A stretch of DNA of 64,000 bases from Dyella lipolytica (GTDB lineage: Bacteria; Pseudomonadota; Gammaproteobacteria; Xanthomonadales; Rhodanobacteraceae): the NCBI RefSeq assembly GCF_030160075.1, contig NZ_BSNQ01000003.1:862625-926624 (forward strand). The letters are read 5' to 3'. The notes under the pieces were generated by a model. The model was not told the origin of the DNA and made no database searches. It saw only the letters and a program-made list of their open reading frames with translations. Positions 18,225 to 27,591 of the stretch are shown here, piece by piece. The translations under genes and the position numbers were made by a program. The first letter of the stretch is position 1; every line of letters begins with the position of its first letter.

Positions 18225-19528
18225 CTCGCTTCCTCATCGTCGTCGTATTGGTGCTGTTGCTCGGCGTGGGCGCGTATTTCTACTTGAACCGCACGGATTC
18301 GGCCGAAGGCTCCGCACCGCCGATTGCCGGCGCACCGCCTTCGGCCGAGGTGCTTGCACGCGGTGAATACCTCGCGAAGGCCGCCGACTGCATCGCGTGC
18401 CACACGGTGCCGGGCAGCGGCAACGCGTTTGCCGGCGGCGTAGCGTTCAGGCTACCGTTCGGTACTCTCTATTCCTCCAACATCACGGCGGACGAAGCCT
18501 CCGGCATTGGCAGTTGGAGCGACGACGACTTCGTGCGTGCCGTGCGCGAAGGCGTACGCAAAGATGGCGAACACCTTTATCCCGCGTTTCCTTATACCTC
18601 GTATACCCAGATGAGCCGCAGCGATGTGCTGGCGATCAAGGCCTACCTTTTCAGCCTGCCCAAGATCTCGCAGGCCGACAAAGCGAATGACTTGTCGTTC
18701 CCGTACAACCAGCGCTGGGCGATGGGTTTCTGGAACGCCGCGTTCTTCAAGAGCCAGCGCTTTGCGCCTGATCCGTCGCAGTCGCCGCAGTGGAACAGCG
18801 GCAAATACCTCGCCATCGCGCTGGGTCACTGCGCGGAATGCCACACACCGCGTAACGCTGGTTTCGGTCTGGAGCACGGCAACGAACTGGCCGGTGAAAA
18901 ACTGCAAGGCTGGCGTGCCTACAACATCACGTCCGACCCGCAGCATGGCATCGGCGCATGGAGTAACAGCGACATCGCCAGCTACCTCACCGCGGGACAT
19001 GCTGACGGAAAGGGCTCGGCGGCAGGCCCCATGGCTGAAGTGGTCGAAAACAGCCTGCGTTTCCTCAATCCTGCCGATACCGCGGCGCTCGTTACCTATC
19101 TGCGTACCGTGCCGGCGCGCGAAGGCAAAGATCCCATCACCATCGACGCCGCGACCGCACCCGCCATAGCCTCCAACAACGCGGGGCCCGGCGGCGGTAC
19201 GGCAAACACCGACAATAGCGGTATCAAGTTGTTTGAAGGTGCTTGTGCCAGCTGCCATCAATGGAACGGGCAGGGTCAACAGACACCTTATGCATCATTG
19301 CTGGGCACGCGAGGCGTGAATGATGTGCGAGGCACCAACGTCACGCAGGTTCTTCTGCATGGTTCCGACATGCGCTTCGCCGGGCCCAATATTTTCATGC
19401 CAACGTTTGGCGATGCGTACTCCAATACCGAGATTGCGGCGCTCAGCAACTACGTCATCAGCCACTTTGGCAACAAACAAGGAACAGTAACTGCAGACGA
19501 TGTTGCGCGGCGGCGAAAGGGGCTGTAG
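18221..19528 (+). CDS. membrane-anchored tri-heme cytochrome c
   Basis: The 435-residue protein has an N-terminal membrane anchor (FLIVVVLVLLLGVGAYFYL, about 4-22) and three C-x-x-C-H heme sites: CIACH at about 57, CAECH near 205 and CASCH near 344, each in a class I cytochrome domain. This is the architecture of the cytochrome subunit of membrane alcohol/aldehyde dehydrogenases and related molybdo-hydroxylases; it takes electrons from the Fe-S subunit to ubiquinone or an oxidase on the periplasmic side. It overlaps the preceding large-subunit gene by four bases. A strong terminator overlaps its stop codon, so it ends the operon. Confidence 0.93.
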   Translation: MTRFLIVVVLVLLLGVGAYFYLNRTDSAEGSAPPIAGAPPSAEVLARGEYLAKAADCIACHTVPGSGNAFAGGVAFRLPFGTLYSSNITADEASGIGSWSDDDFVRAVREGVRKDGEHLYPAFPYTSYTQMSRSDVLAIKAYLFSLPKISQADKANDLSFPYNQRWAMGFWNAAFFKSQRFAPDPSQSPQWNSGKYLAIALGHCAECHTPRNAGFGLEHGNELAGEKLQGWRAYNITSDPQHGIGAWSNSDIASYLTAGHADGKGSAAGPMAEVVENSLRFLNPADTAALVTYLRTVPAREGKDPITIDAATAPAIASNNAGPGGGTANTDNSGIKLFEGACASCHQWNGQGQQTPYASLLGTRGVNDVRGTNVTQVLLHGSDMRFAGPNIFMPTFGDAYSNTEIAALSNYVISHFGNKQGTVTADDVARRRKGL

Positions 19529-19540
19529 TCGCCCCTTTTT
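19516..19540 (+). terminator. Rho-independent terminator of the molybdo-hydroxylase operon
   Basis: AAAGGGGC at 19516-19523 pairs with GCCCCTTT from 19531, with a seven-base loop, followed by a T run to 19540. The stop codon TAG (19526-19528) lies in the loop. Confidence 0.85.
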
Positions 19541-19963
19541 AGGCCCTGGGTCGTGCGCCCAATTGAAGAATCGACGTCTATTTGGGCGTGTTCTGCCGTC
19601 CCTTGGCGTAATGAGATCAAAACACGATAATGTTTGCAGTGGTCGCAGCAAGGCTGCCAAAGTAGGCGAGGATGTATGCACTCTCGTATCAAGCCCACGA
19701 CGACTGTTTATCCATGCCGTCTTCGTTCAGATTCCTCCGTATCGGACTCTAAAACGCCCTTTCGCATATGGGTAACCTGGGAAGCTATCGAGCGGGAGCA
19801 CTTCAGCTCCGCGGGTTCTCTCATAGCCGACTTTTCTCGCCCCCTCGAGGTTGACCCGTCATCGGTGCGAAACCATCGGTATGTGCCCAATTCGTGATCT
19901 TGAGTGTGTCTGGCACAGCAAGAGCGGCAAACCAAATGGTATTGAGCTATGCCGGGCCACCGG
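19541..19963. other. gene-free stretch
   Basis: About 420 bases between two convergent genes. Frames of up to 143 codons on the minus strand here overlap the end of the DUF1080 gene in another frame and have no signals. I see nothing else in it. Confidence 0.4.
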
Positions 19964-20716
19964 CTACAGCTCCCTAATTTTGATATTCCGGAACCAAAGG
20001 CGTATCGGTGTATCGCCTTTGTCCTCGGTACCCTGCAAGGAAATATGACCTTGGTGGAAGGTGCCGAAATCGGGCCATGCTTTGAACTTGGTACTGGCGA
20101 CCAGCTTCTTCCAGTCGTCGTTCCACAAATACGTATCAATGACCTTATGTCCGTTCTGGAAAAACTGGATATGGCCTTTATCGGCGACGATTTCGAACTG
20201 GTTCCATAGCGGCGCTTCGTTTACCCATTCCACATTCGATGAGATGAGATCGAATAGATCGCCGGAGCGCTCATTCAAAACGCGACTATCGGGCTTCGTG
20301 CATGCCAGATCGGCAATCTGCATTTCCGGACCGGTTTCGTAGGTTTCCTGGTATTTCGGTGATTCGTTTACATAGAACATGACGCCGCTATCCGCACATG
20401 GCGTCATTTTCCATTCCAGCTTCAGATCGAAATTTTGGTACTCGGCGTTGGTCACCAGATCTGCGAAATCTTTCTCATCCCCAGCGCGCCCGCGTTCCAA
20501 CCGGATGGCGCCGTCTTGAACGGCCCAGTCCTTTCCCGGTGTGCTTTGATGATAGGAATGCCATCCATCCAGATTCTTTCCATTGAACAAAAGCTGCCAG
20601 CCATCCGCCTTCTCTTGTGGAGTGAGCGTGTTATTGGTTTGTGCGCAAGCGAAGCTGGCGAGCAGACAACTGGCGAATGCAATGGCTATCTGCTTCAAAG
20701 GATGCTTCTTGAACAT
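19964..20716 (-). CDS. exported DUF1080 (3-keto-disaccharide hydrolase-like) protein
   Basis: From ATG 20716 (GAGAAAGAGAG upstream) the product is 250 residues, with a signal peptide KQIAIAFASCLLASFACAQ. The mature domain is a jellyroll of the DUF1080 family: ADGWQLLFNGKNLDGWHSYH, then DFADLVTNAEYQNFDLKLEW, MTPCADSGVMFYVNE, TGPEMQIADLAC, and FGTFHQGHISLQGTEDKGDT. Some members hydrolyse 3-keto-glycosides, others are carbohydrate-binding. An in-frame frame upstream of the chosen start is not coding-like and lacks a ribosome site. It is probably periplasmic or outer-membrane associated and acts on sugars. No sugar genes are directly adjacent. Confidence 0.9.
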   Translation of the reverse strand: MFKKHPLKQIAIAFASCLLASFACAQTNNTLTPQEKADGWQLLFNGKNLDGWHSYHQSTPGKDWAVQDGAIRLERGRAGDEKDFADLVTNAEYQNFDLKLEWKMTPCADSGVMFYVNESPKYQETYETGPEMQIADLACTKPDSRVLNERSGDLFDLISSNVEWVNEAPLWNQFEIVADKGHIQFFQNGHKVIDTYLWNDDWKKLVASTKFKAWPDFGTFHQGHISLQGTEDKGDTPIRLWFRNIKIREL

Positions 20717-20920
20717 GATGAGTACTCTCTTTCTCTGCAAGTGTCGGTTCGACGTGCCAGGAGCCCAGCTTATCGTTATCGCTGGTGTTGCGAAAAAACT
20801 CAGCCACTGTCCAGCGTCAACAAAGGCCGGGTGCGACGCAGGCAAGCTAGTACTTTCGGCCCTCCATGATAATAAGAAAGCCTGTTAGCTTGCGCTTGCC
20901 AAAATGCCTGGAGTAGCACG

Positions 20921-21475
20921 ATGAGCCACTTTCGCCGTTACCTGGTTATTGCCGCTGTAGCCTTTGGCTGGAGTTCGGCAAGCCTGGCGACCGATGTATT
21001 CGGCATAACGCTCCATGCACCCTTGAATATGCAGGAATGCCTCAAACGGCAAGATGCGTATCTTTCCGACGATCATGAGCAGTGCTTCAAGTTGCCCGAT
21101 AGTGCGGACGCACTACCGAAAGACGGGCAAGTCATCGTCAATGTACCCATACAGGACCGCCCCAACTACATGAGCGGCACGGATGTCGTGGTGGGTTTGA
21201 AAGATGGGCTGGTGGTAAGCCTTTCAGCCAAGACGCATGGCACCATGCGTGACAGCTACGATGTTCGTTGGCTGGTAGAGGCTTTCGGCCAACCGCAAGG
21301 CAGCGCCGCGATACAGAACATTCCAGGCAACCACTTTACTTCCGCGCAAACCAGCTGGTCTTTGCCAGATGGCGCCACGGTCTATTACAACAGCGGGGAA
21401 TGGGGGCCTTACTATGGGTTGGTGCGAGTGCAGCTGCCTTCAGCGAGTCCGCATCAGCTTGGTGTATGGGATTAA
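20921..21475 (+). CDS. exported protein of unknown function
   Basis: The 184-residue product has a signal peptide (YLVIAAVAFGWSSASLA, cleavage near 24) and a mature part beginning TDVFGITLHAPLNMQECLK with cysteines at about 40 and 55 (QECLKRQ, EQCFKLP) that could pair. The family is not recognised. The ATG has GGAG seven bases upstream. The gene stands alone between two minus-strand genes. The regular length and clean leader make it a credible periplasmic protein. Confidence 0.7.
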   Translation: MSHFRRYLVIAAVAFGWSSASLATDVFGITLHAPLNMQECLKRQDAYLSDDHEQCFKLPDSADALPKDGQVIVNVPIQDRPNYMSGTDVVVGLKDGLVVSLSAKTHGTMRDSYDVRWLVEAFGQPQGSAAIQNIPGNHFTSAQTSWSLPDGATVYYNSGEWGPYYGLVRVQLPSASPHQLGVWD

Positions 21476-21593
21476 GCGCAGTTCGAACTTATTCGGCGGA
21501 TTGAGTGAAAAGGAATGCGCGACGTTGAAAAAAGCTCGTCGCAAAAGCACTTCATCAGAGCAAGGCTCATGATTGAACCTTGGTCCGCTATGC

Positions 21594-23033
21594 TTACGCC
21601 TCGGGTCCCCATAGTCCTCCAAGAGCCTTTATCAAGAGGATGTCGGAATCGAGACGGCGCTGTGACAACTGGCTGAGATACTGTGTTTGCTGGAGGTTCG
21701 TACTCTGCGCGGAGACGACCTCGAGGTAGTCGATGGCGCCGGCCTGATAGCGATTCATGGCAAGACGAAGTGCCTCGGCCGATGCGTCGACGGCGCGTTG
21801 CTGCACAAGCGCTTCGTTGCGCAATACGTTTAGCGATGCCAGGTTGTCTTCGACTTCCTGGAAAGCGCTGAGCACGGTTTGCCGATAGAAAGCGGTCGCC
21901 GCTTCGTGCTTTGCTTCGGCCGCCTTCAATGCCTGTTTGCGACGCCCTCCGTCGAACAGTGTGCCGATAAGGGCCGGGCCGATGCTCCAGAAGTGGCTGG
22001 GAAGACTTGCCCACTGCGCCAGTGTGGACGACTCCATGCCGCCCGATGCCGAGAGCATCAAATCGGGAAAGAAGGCCGAGGTCGCCTCGCCGACGTCGGC
22101 GTTTGCGGCAGCAACGCGGCGCTCGGCAGCGGCGATGTCAGGGCGCCTTTCCAGGAGATCGGATGGAACGCCGGTGGGGATAGATGGCAACGCTACGGTG
22201 TTCTCCTGCGGCGGCAAACTGAAACTTGAAGCAGGCACGCCGATCAACGTGGCGATGGCGTGCTCGTAGCGCGCACGGCTCTCCCCGAGATCGATCAGCT
22301 GCGCCTGGGTGGCCTGGAGCTGGCTCTCGGCCTCGGCCAGGTCGGAACCCGGCGCGATGCCTGCATCGAAGCGATGTTGCACGATGTCGCGCGCCTGCGT
22401 GTAAACGGTTACGGTGCGGCTAAGCAGGTTTGCCTCGATGTCCAGTTCACGCAGATCGATATAGTCCATCGCCAGTTGCGCATGCATGCTCAGCGTGACG
22501 GAGGTGAGATCGGCCTGGCTCGCCTGTGCACGCGCATTGGCTGCGTCCACTTCGTGCCCGATACGATCGAAGAGATCAGGTTCCCACAGGACATCCGCGC
22601 CAACCGCGTAATCGGAAACCGTCTTGCCGGCGAGCGAACGGCCAACGACATTTTTCGACGTGTGGCTGCGATTGATCGCCACGCCGGCGCTTATGGTCGG
22701 CATATACGCCGCGCGCGCTTCGCCAACCAGTGCTTGCGCCTGTTGCAGATTCGCCACAACCTGCTTGATGGTTTGGTTGGAAACCGTAACACGCGATTCC
22801 AGTGCGTCGAGCGAGTTGTCGTTGAAGACTTTCCACCATTCGCCGCGGTCGACGGCATCGTTTGGTACAGCCGACTTCCAGCCCGGAGGAGGGGAGTTGG
22901 CGCTGACTTCCTTGTAGTGATTCGGCACCGCAACGCTCGGTCGCACATAGGCCGGACCGGGTGTGCAGCCCGTCAACGTGGCGGCCAGCAGCAAGGCGAC
23001 AAGGGCAGCGGTTTTCGTGGCTTGTGCGTACAT
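21594..23033 (-). CDS. NodT-family outer membrane efflux lipoprotein
   Basis: The 479-residue protein is a TolC-like outer membrane channel. It begins with a lipoprotein leader (LVALLLAATLTGCTPGP, lipobox LTGC, Cys about 23), followed by two outer-membrane-factor repeats. Typical blocks are EWWKVFNDNSLDALESRVTV near 66-85, AQSQLQATQAQLIDL-type helices, SDLLERRPDIAAAERRVAAA (about 257-276), GTLFDGGRRKQALKAAEAKH and the late MNRYQAGAIDYLEVVSAQ. It is the last gene of a three-gene minus-strand operon (RND pump, adaptor, channel) with gaps of 13 and 18 bases. Confidence 0.93.
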   Translation of the reverse strand: MYAQATKTAALVALLLAATLTGCTPGPAYVRPSVAVPNHYKEVSANSPPPGWKSAVPNDAVDRGEWWKVFNDNSLDALESRVTVSNQTIKQVVANLQQAQALVGEARAAYMPTISAGVAINRSHTSKNVVGRSLAGKTVSDYAVGADVLWEPDLFDRIGHEVDAANARAQASQADLTSVTLSMHAQLAMDYIDLRELDIEANLLSRTVTVYTQARDIVQHRFDAGIAPGSDLAEAESQLQATQAQLIDLGESRARYEHAIATLIGVPASSFSLPPQENTVALPSIPTGVPSDLLERRPDIAAAERRVAAANADVGEATSAFFPDLMLSASGGMESSTLAQWASLPSHFWSIGPALIGTLFDGGRRKQALKAAEAKHEAATAFYRQTVLSAFQEVEDNLASLNVLRNEALVQQRAVDASAEALRLAMNRYQAGAIDYLEVVSAQSTNLQQTQYLSQLSQRRLDSDILLIKALGGLWGPEA

Positions 23034-23051
23034 GTCATTTTCCTTGCGTAG

Positions 23052-24218
23052 TCAGGCTGATGTCGCTGGGGGCGTCGACACACGCACCGGCTGGCCTGCG
23101 CTGATGGCATCGCCTGGATTGACAATGACCCGCTCGTTGCCGCGAAGCCCGCTTCGAACCTCGACGCGCGTACCGAAATCGCGGCCCAGGACAATCGGCA
23201 TCAGTTGAACCTTGTTCTGATCGTTCACCACGGCAACCTCCACGCCTGTCGGCCGAAACAACAAAGCGTTCGCAGGCAGGCTCAATCCGGGCCGTGAATT
23301 AGTCAGATTCAGATGCACTTGTGCAAAGGCGCCCGGAAGAATCGTGCCGTCCTTGTTATCGACGTCGACCTCCACGCGCAGCGTGCGGCTGGTTGAATCG
23401 ATCGCACCTGCCGTGCGCGCCACGACGCCGCTGAATAGACGTCCTGGGTATTGGGGCAGACTCAATTGGGCGGTCGCGCCGGGAATAACCTCGGGAGCCT
23501 GGTCTTGCGGGACATCGACGAAAACCCGCAGGCGATCGGTTTCGGCTAGATCGAACAGTGCGGCGGGCGCGCCACCGTTGCTTCCCGCATCGATAAGCGA
23601 GCCAGTATCGATATTGCGACGCGTAATCGTGCCGGCGAACGGCGCATAAACCTTCTCGTAGGATTGCAACTGTTGTAGCCGCGCTACGTTTGCATTGGCA
23701 GCTGCCAGCGCGGCCTGCTTCGCCTGCATGGCGCTGAGGTTTTCCTGCGCGGACTGACGCGAGACGGAATTGGTAGCAAGCAGCTCCTGCCAGCGTTGCG
23801 CGGTGATCTTGGCGATGCTGAAGTTGGCCATTGCGGTGTCCGCGTCGGAGCGGGCCTGCTGCAATTGCGCATCCACTTCAGGGGCGTCGATGTCGGCCAG
23901 TAACTGGCCGGCCTGCACTTTCGTGCCGATATCGGTGTACCAGTGACTCAGGTAACCGTTGGTTCTGGCGTAGATGCGTGTGGATTGGAAAGCCTGCACG
24001 TCACCAGGTAGATCGATGGTGCGGCCCGCAGGCGCCGTAGAGGGGCGGACCACGGCCACCGTCGGCTGGCTTAGCAATTGTGTCTGGCGGTCCACTGCCA
24101 TGCGCGCGGTGAGCCGCGGTGCGGCGCCAACCGCCAGTGCGAAAACCACTACGGCACTGACAATAAGTCGAAGCGTCAGCGTTGGTGTGGGCGAAGGTGA
24201 CTTGGGTTGCGTAGCCAT
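23052..24218 (-). CDS. RND efflux periplasmic adaptor (membrane fusion protein)
   Basis: The 388-residue adaptor has an N-terminal membrane anchor or signal (about 15-33). A biotinyl-lipoyl half starts with QSTRIYARTNGYLSHWYTDI and GTKVQAGQLLADIDAPEVDA. It then has a coiled-coil hairpin (residues about 118-175, rich in Q, A, S) and the closing lipoyl half VYAPFAGTITRRNIDTGSLI. The beta-barrel and membrane-proximal domains end with VRSGLRGNERVIVNPGDAIS. It links the inner-membrane RND pump to the NodT channel. It lies 13 bases after the pump gene. Confidence 0.93.
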   Translation of the reverse strand: MATQPKSPSPTPTLTLRLIVSAVVVFALAVGAAPRLTARMAVDRQTQLLSQPTVAVVRPSTAPAGRTIDLPGDVQAFQSTRIYARTNGYLSHWYTDIGTKVQAGQLLADIDAPEVDAQLQQARSDADTAMANFSIAKITAQRWQELLATNSVSRQSAQENLSAMQAKQAALAAANANVARLQQLQSYEKVYAPFAGTITRRNIDTGSLIDAGSNGGAPAALFDLAETDRLRVFVDVPQDQAPEVIPGATAQLSLPQYPGRLFSGVVARTAGAIDSTSRTLRVEVDVDNKDGTILPGAFAQVHLNLTNSRPGLSLPANALLFRPTGVEVAVVNDQNKVQLMPIVLGRDFGTRVEVRSGLRGNERVIVNPGDAISAGQPVRVSTPPATSA

Positions 24219-24231
24219 AGCCGTATTCCCG

Positions 24232-27200
24232 TCAGGATTTCAGTTCGGTGTCGAGGGCTGGATTCGCCGCAGAGGTCGTCACCTTTCGGCGTTGTAGCCA
24301 ACCTTGGGCAGCGGCAAACAAGGTCGGTACGAAGATCAAGGTGGCGATGGTGCCGAACAGCAGGCCGCCGATGACGGCACGGCCCAACGGCGCGTTCTGC
24401 TCACCGCCGTCGCCGAGTCCGATGGCCATCGGCAACATGCCGATCAGCATGGCCAATGCCGTCATCAGTACGGGCCGGAAGCGGCTGCTGCCTGCCTCGA
24501 AGGCTGCATCGAGCGGCGTTGCGCCGGCAGCGACGCGTTCGCGGGCGAAGCTCACCACGAGAATGCTATTGGCCGTGGCAATGCCGATACACATGATTGC
24601 GCCGGTCAGGGCAGGCACGCTCACTGTTGTGCCGGTCACGAACAACATCCAAACGACGCCGGCGAGTGCGCCAGGAAGTCCGCAGATGATCACCAGCGGA
24701 TCGATCCAAGATTGGAAATTCACGACCATCAATGCATAGACCAGTCCGACTGCAAATAGCAGTCCGAACATCAAGCCTTGAAACGACGATTGCATGGTCT
24801 GAACTTCGCCGCGAATCGCGATACTTGATCCAGGGCTCAGGTCAGTGCGGGCATGATCGACCAGCCGTGAAATATCGCCGGAAACCGCGCCCAGGTCGCG
24901 CCCCTGCACGCCGGCGAAAATATCGATGACCGGCTGAACGTTGTAATGGGAGACCACGGCATCCTGGTTGGCACGTTGGAACGTGCTCAACGATCCAAGA
25001 ATCGGTACTGGCTGACCTGATTGAGGCGGCAATCCCGTGTCGGTGGCGGCGTTCAAGGGAATATTGCCCAGCGCCTGGAGCGAGTCGATGGTGTACTGCG
25101 GCGACTCCGTCATCAGCGGATAACTGACGCCATTCTTTGGATTCAGCCAAAAATTGGGCGATGTTTGCGAGCTGCCGGACAGGGCGATCAACAGATTCTG
25201 CGCGATCGTCCGTTGCTGGAAACCGGCTTGGATCGCCTTGGTCCGATCGACGTCGACATCGATGGCAGGCGCGTCGTCCGGCTGCTGGATTCTGGGATCG
25301 ACCAGGCCAGGCACCTTGCGAAACGCCTGCAATAGCTTCTCGGCCGCGGCCCGGTTCGCCATCTCGTTGTTGCCCACGATCTGTACGTCGATCGGGGAGG
25401 GCAGGCCGAAGTCGAGAATCTGGCTGATGATGTCCGCCGGTAGAAACGAAAAGCTGGTGCCGGGGAAATCCTGATCGAGCTTTTCGCGCAACAGCGAGAC
25501 GTATTGTTGCGTGGGCTTATGGCCGGGCTTGAGCGTAACAAGGATATCGGCGTCTGCAGAGCCAACGGGAGAAGACGAATCGTAGGTGAGATTGATACCG
25601 CTCACCGGCAGGCCGATGTTGTCGAGAATGCCCGACAGCTGTGAAGGTGGGATAAGCGCGCGAATCTTCTGCTCGGCCAGATCCACCAGTCGCGCTGTCT
25701 GCTCGATACGCGTCCCCGTCTTTACGCGCATATGCAGACGGATCTCGCCGGTATCGGACGTCGGAAAGAAGTCGCGTCCGAGCACAGGCAGCAGGAGCAT
25801 CGAGCCAAGACAGATTACGGCGAATGTCGCTGCAATCCTACCCGGACGCTGAAGTGCGCGATGCAATAGCGCGTGATAGCGGGCGCCGAACGCCTCGAAT
25901 CCGCGCTCGAATCGCTGCTGGAAGCGTACCAGCGCATGCGTGCTCTGCTTCGCGTCAGCCGGCTTCTTGCGCTCGTGACGCAGGAGATACATTGCCAAGG
26001 TGGGAATCAGTGTCCGCGAGAAGAGATACGACGCAAGCATGGCGAAGACCACCGCCTCGGCAAGCGGCACGAACAAGTAGCGCGCCACGCCCGGCAGCAG
26101 AAACATGGGCAGGAAGACGATGCAGATCGACAGGGTCGAGACCAATGTCGGCAACGCGATCTCCGCGGATGCGTCGACGATGGCCGTCATGAGCGGCTGG
26201 CCATTCTCAAGATGGTGGCTGATGTTTTCGATCGCCACGGTCGCGTCGTCAACCAAGATGCCCACGGCTAGCGCCAGACCGCCCAAGGTCATGATGTTGA
26301 TTGTCTCGCCAAGACATGACAGCACGATCAATGACGTCAGAATCGACAGCGGAATGGTTGCCGCGATGATCAGCGTGGAACGCCAGCTGCCAAGAAACAG
26401 CAGGATCATCAACGCGGTCAGTCCGGCCGCGATGACTCCCTCGCGCACTACGCCACTGACAGCCGCACTCACGAAAATCGATTGATCGGAGACAGGTTTG
26501 ATTTGCAGTGCCCTGGGTAATCCAGCTGCGATTTTCGGCAGCAGGGCCTTGACGTTGGCGATGATGTCGAGCGTCGAGGCATCTCCAGTCTTCTCGACCT
26601 GAAGCAGGGCCGAACGAACACCATCTACGCGCACGATATTCGTTTGCGGTGCATAGCCATCCCGTACCGTCGCCACGTCGCGCAGATAGATCACGCCGCC
26701 CTGTGTTGCCTTGACGGGCAGGTTGTTGAGTGCGCCGATCGAATCGGTACTGCCGTTTAAGTTGACGTTGTATTCGAGCGCGCCGATCTTCGCGGTGCCA
26801 CCGGGAAGAATCAGGCTCTGGGCGTTGACAGCGTTGACTACGTCGAGCGGGGAAAGACCTTTGGCCTGCATCGCCTGCGAGTCGATGTCGACCATCACCT
26901 GCCGCACTTTGCCGCCGAACGGCAGCGGCACCGCCGCGCCCTGTACCGTCGCCAGCTGCGTGCGGATGAAGTTATTGCCGAGGTCGTAGAGTTGCTGCTC
27001 CGAGAGCGTTTTGCTGGACAGGGCCAACTGCAGGATTGGTACAGTCGATGCGTTATACGAGATGATCAGCGGCGGCAATGTGCCCGGCGGCAGGACGCGC
27101 AGCAGCGACTGCGAATTGGCCGAGGCCTCGGCGATGGCGCGATTGATGTCGGCGCCGGCGTGAAAATAGACCTTGACGACGGCGACACCGTTGACGGTCT

Positions 27201-27450
27201 GCGACTCGATGTGCTCGATATTATCGACGTCGGAGGTCAATGCCCGCTCGTAGGGGGTGGTGATGCGATTGGCCATGTCGGTTGCGGAAAAACCGTTGAA
27301 CGACCAGACGATGCTCAACACCGGGATATTGATGTTCGGGAAGATATCGGTTGGCGTGCGCCGGATCATCAACGGCCCGATGATCGCGATTAGTAGCGCC
27401 AGCACGATAAAGGTGTAAGGCCGTTTCAGTGCGAGTTGAACGATCCACAT
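24232..27450 (-). CDS. RND (HAE1-type) inner membrane efflux transporter
   Basis: From ATG 27450 the protein has 1072 residues, the usual size. It starts MWIVQLALKRPYTFIVLALL and then has the N-terminal RND signature (TPTDIFPNINIPVLSIVWSF and a TPYERALTSDVDNIEHIES porter start). The proton-relay aspartates are in TM4, GILVDDATVAIENISHHLEN (about 393-412). A second half repeats the fold (TM12 region LIGMLPMAIGLGDGGEQNAP). Substrates are unknown; the hydrophobic-amphiphilic subgroup exports drugs, detergents or metabolites. A longer start at 27588 would add a non-homologous leader and is rejected. The gene is divergent from the OmpR/CusS-like two-component genes at 27592, which probably control it. 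Confidence 0.94.
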   Translation of the reverse strand: MWIVQLALKRPYTFIVLALLIAIIGPLMIRRTPTDIFPNINIPVLSIVWSFNGFSATDMANRITTPYERALTSDVDNIEHIESQTVNGVAVVKVYFHAGADINRAIAEASANSQSLLRVLPPGTLPPLIISYNASTVPILQLALSSKTLSEQQLYDLGNNFIRTQLATVQGAAVPLPFGGKVRQVMVDIDSQAMQAKGLSPLDVVNAVNAQSLILPGGTAKIGALEYNVNLNGSTDSIGALNNLPVKATQGGVIYLRDVATVRDGYAPQTNIVRVDGVRSALLQVEKTGDASTLDIIANVKALLPKIAAGLPRALQIKPVSDQSIFVSAAVSGVVREGVIAAGLTALMILLFLGSWRSTLIIAATIPLSILTSLIVLSCLGETINIMTLGGLALAVGILVDDATVAIENISHHLENGQPLMTAIVDASAEIALPTLVSTLSICIVFLPMFLLPGVARYLFVPLAEAVVFAMLASYLFSRTLIPTLAMYLLRHERKKPADAKQSTHALVRFQQRFERGFEAFGARYHALLHRALQRPGRIAATFAVICLGSMLLLPVLGRDFFPTSDTGEIRLHMRVKTGTRIEQTARLVDLAEQKIRALIPPSQLSGILDNIGLPVSGINLTYDSSSPVGSADADILVTLKPGHKPTQQYVSLLREKLDQDFPGTSFSFLPADIISQILDFGLPSPIDVQIVGNNEMANRAAAEKLLQAFRKVPGLVDPRIQQPDDAPAIDVDVDRTKAIQAGFQQRTIAQNLLIALSGSSQTSPNFWLNPKNGVSYPLMTESPQYTIDSLQALGNIPLNAATDTGLPPQSGQPVPILGSLSTFQRANQDAVVSHYNVQPVIDIFAGVQGRDLGAVSGDISRLVDHARTDLSPGSSIAIRGEVQTMQSSFQGLMFGLLFAVGLVYALMVVNFQSWIDPLVIICGLPGALAGVVWMLFVTGTTVSVPALTGAIMCIGIATANSILVVSFARERVAAGATPLDAAFEAGSSRFRPVLMTALAMLIGMLPMAIGLGDGGEQNAPLGRAVIGGLLFGTIATLIFVPTLFAAAQGWLQRRKVTTSAANPALDTELKS

Positions 27451-27490
27451 ACTGGGTTTCCCGTCGCGTTGACTCGGGAAGCAGACTAGG

Positions 27491-27526
27491 TTGACGGTGC
27501 TTGCCGGCCACTGACAGAAAGCTGAC
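27491..27526. promoter_or_regulatory. candidate response-regulator binding site (direct repeats)
   Basis: In the 141-base divergent region, TTGAC at 27491, CTGAC at 27511 and CTGAC at 27522 form direct repeats with spacings of 20 and 11 bases. OmpR/PhoB-type regulators bind tandem half-sites about one helical turn apart, so this is a plausible box for the adjacent response regulator. It is an inference from spacing alone. Confidence 0.4.
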
Positions 27527-27591
27527 GATTTTGTAATCGCGCGTCGCGGGCTCGCCGCGTATGATTTCGGCGTACCCAGCAGGGACACTCC

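Noticed and set aside
22260-23051. 263-codon plus-strand frame opposite the NodT gene
   Set aside because: Shadow of a recognised gene; high-GC antisense frame.
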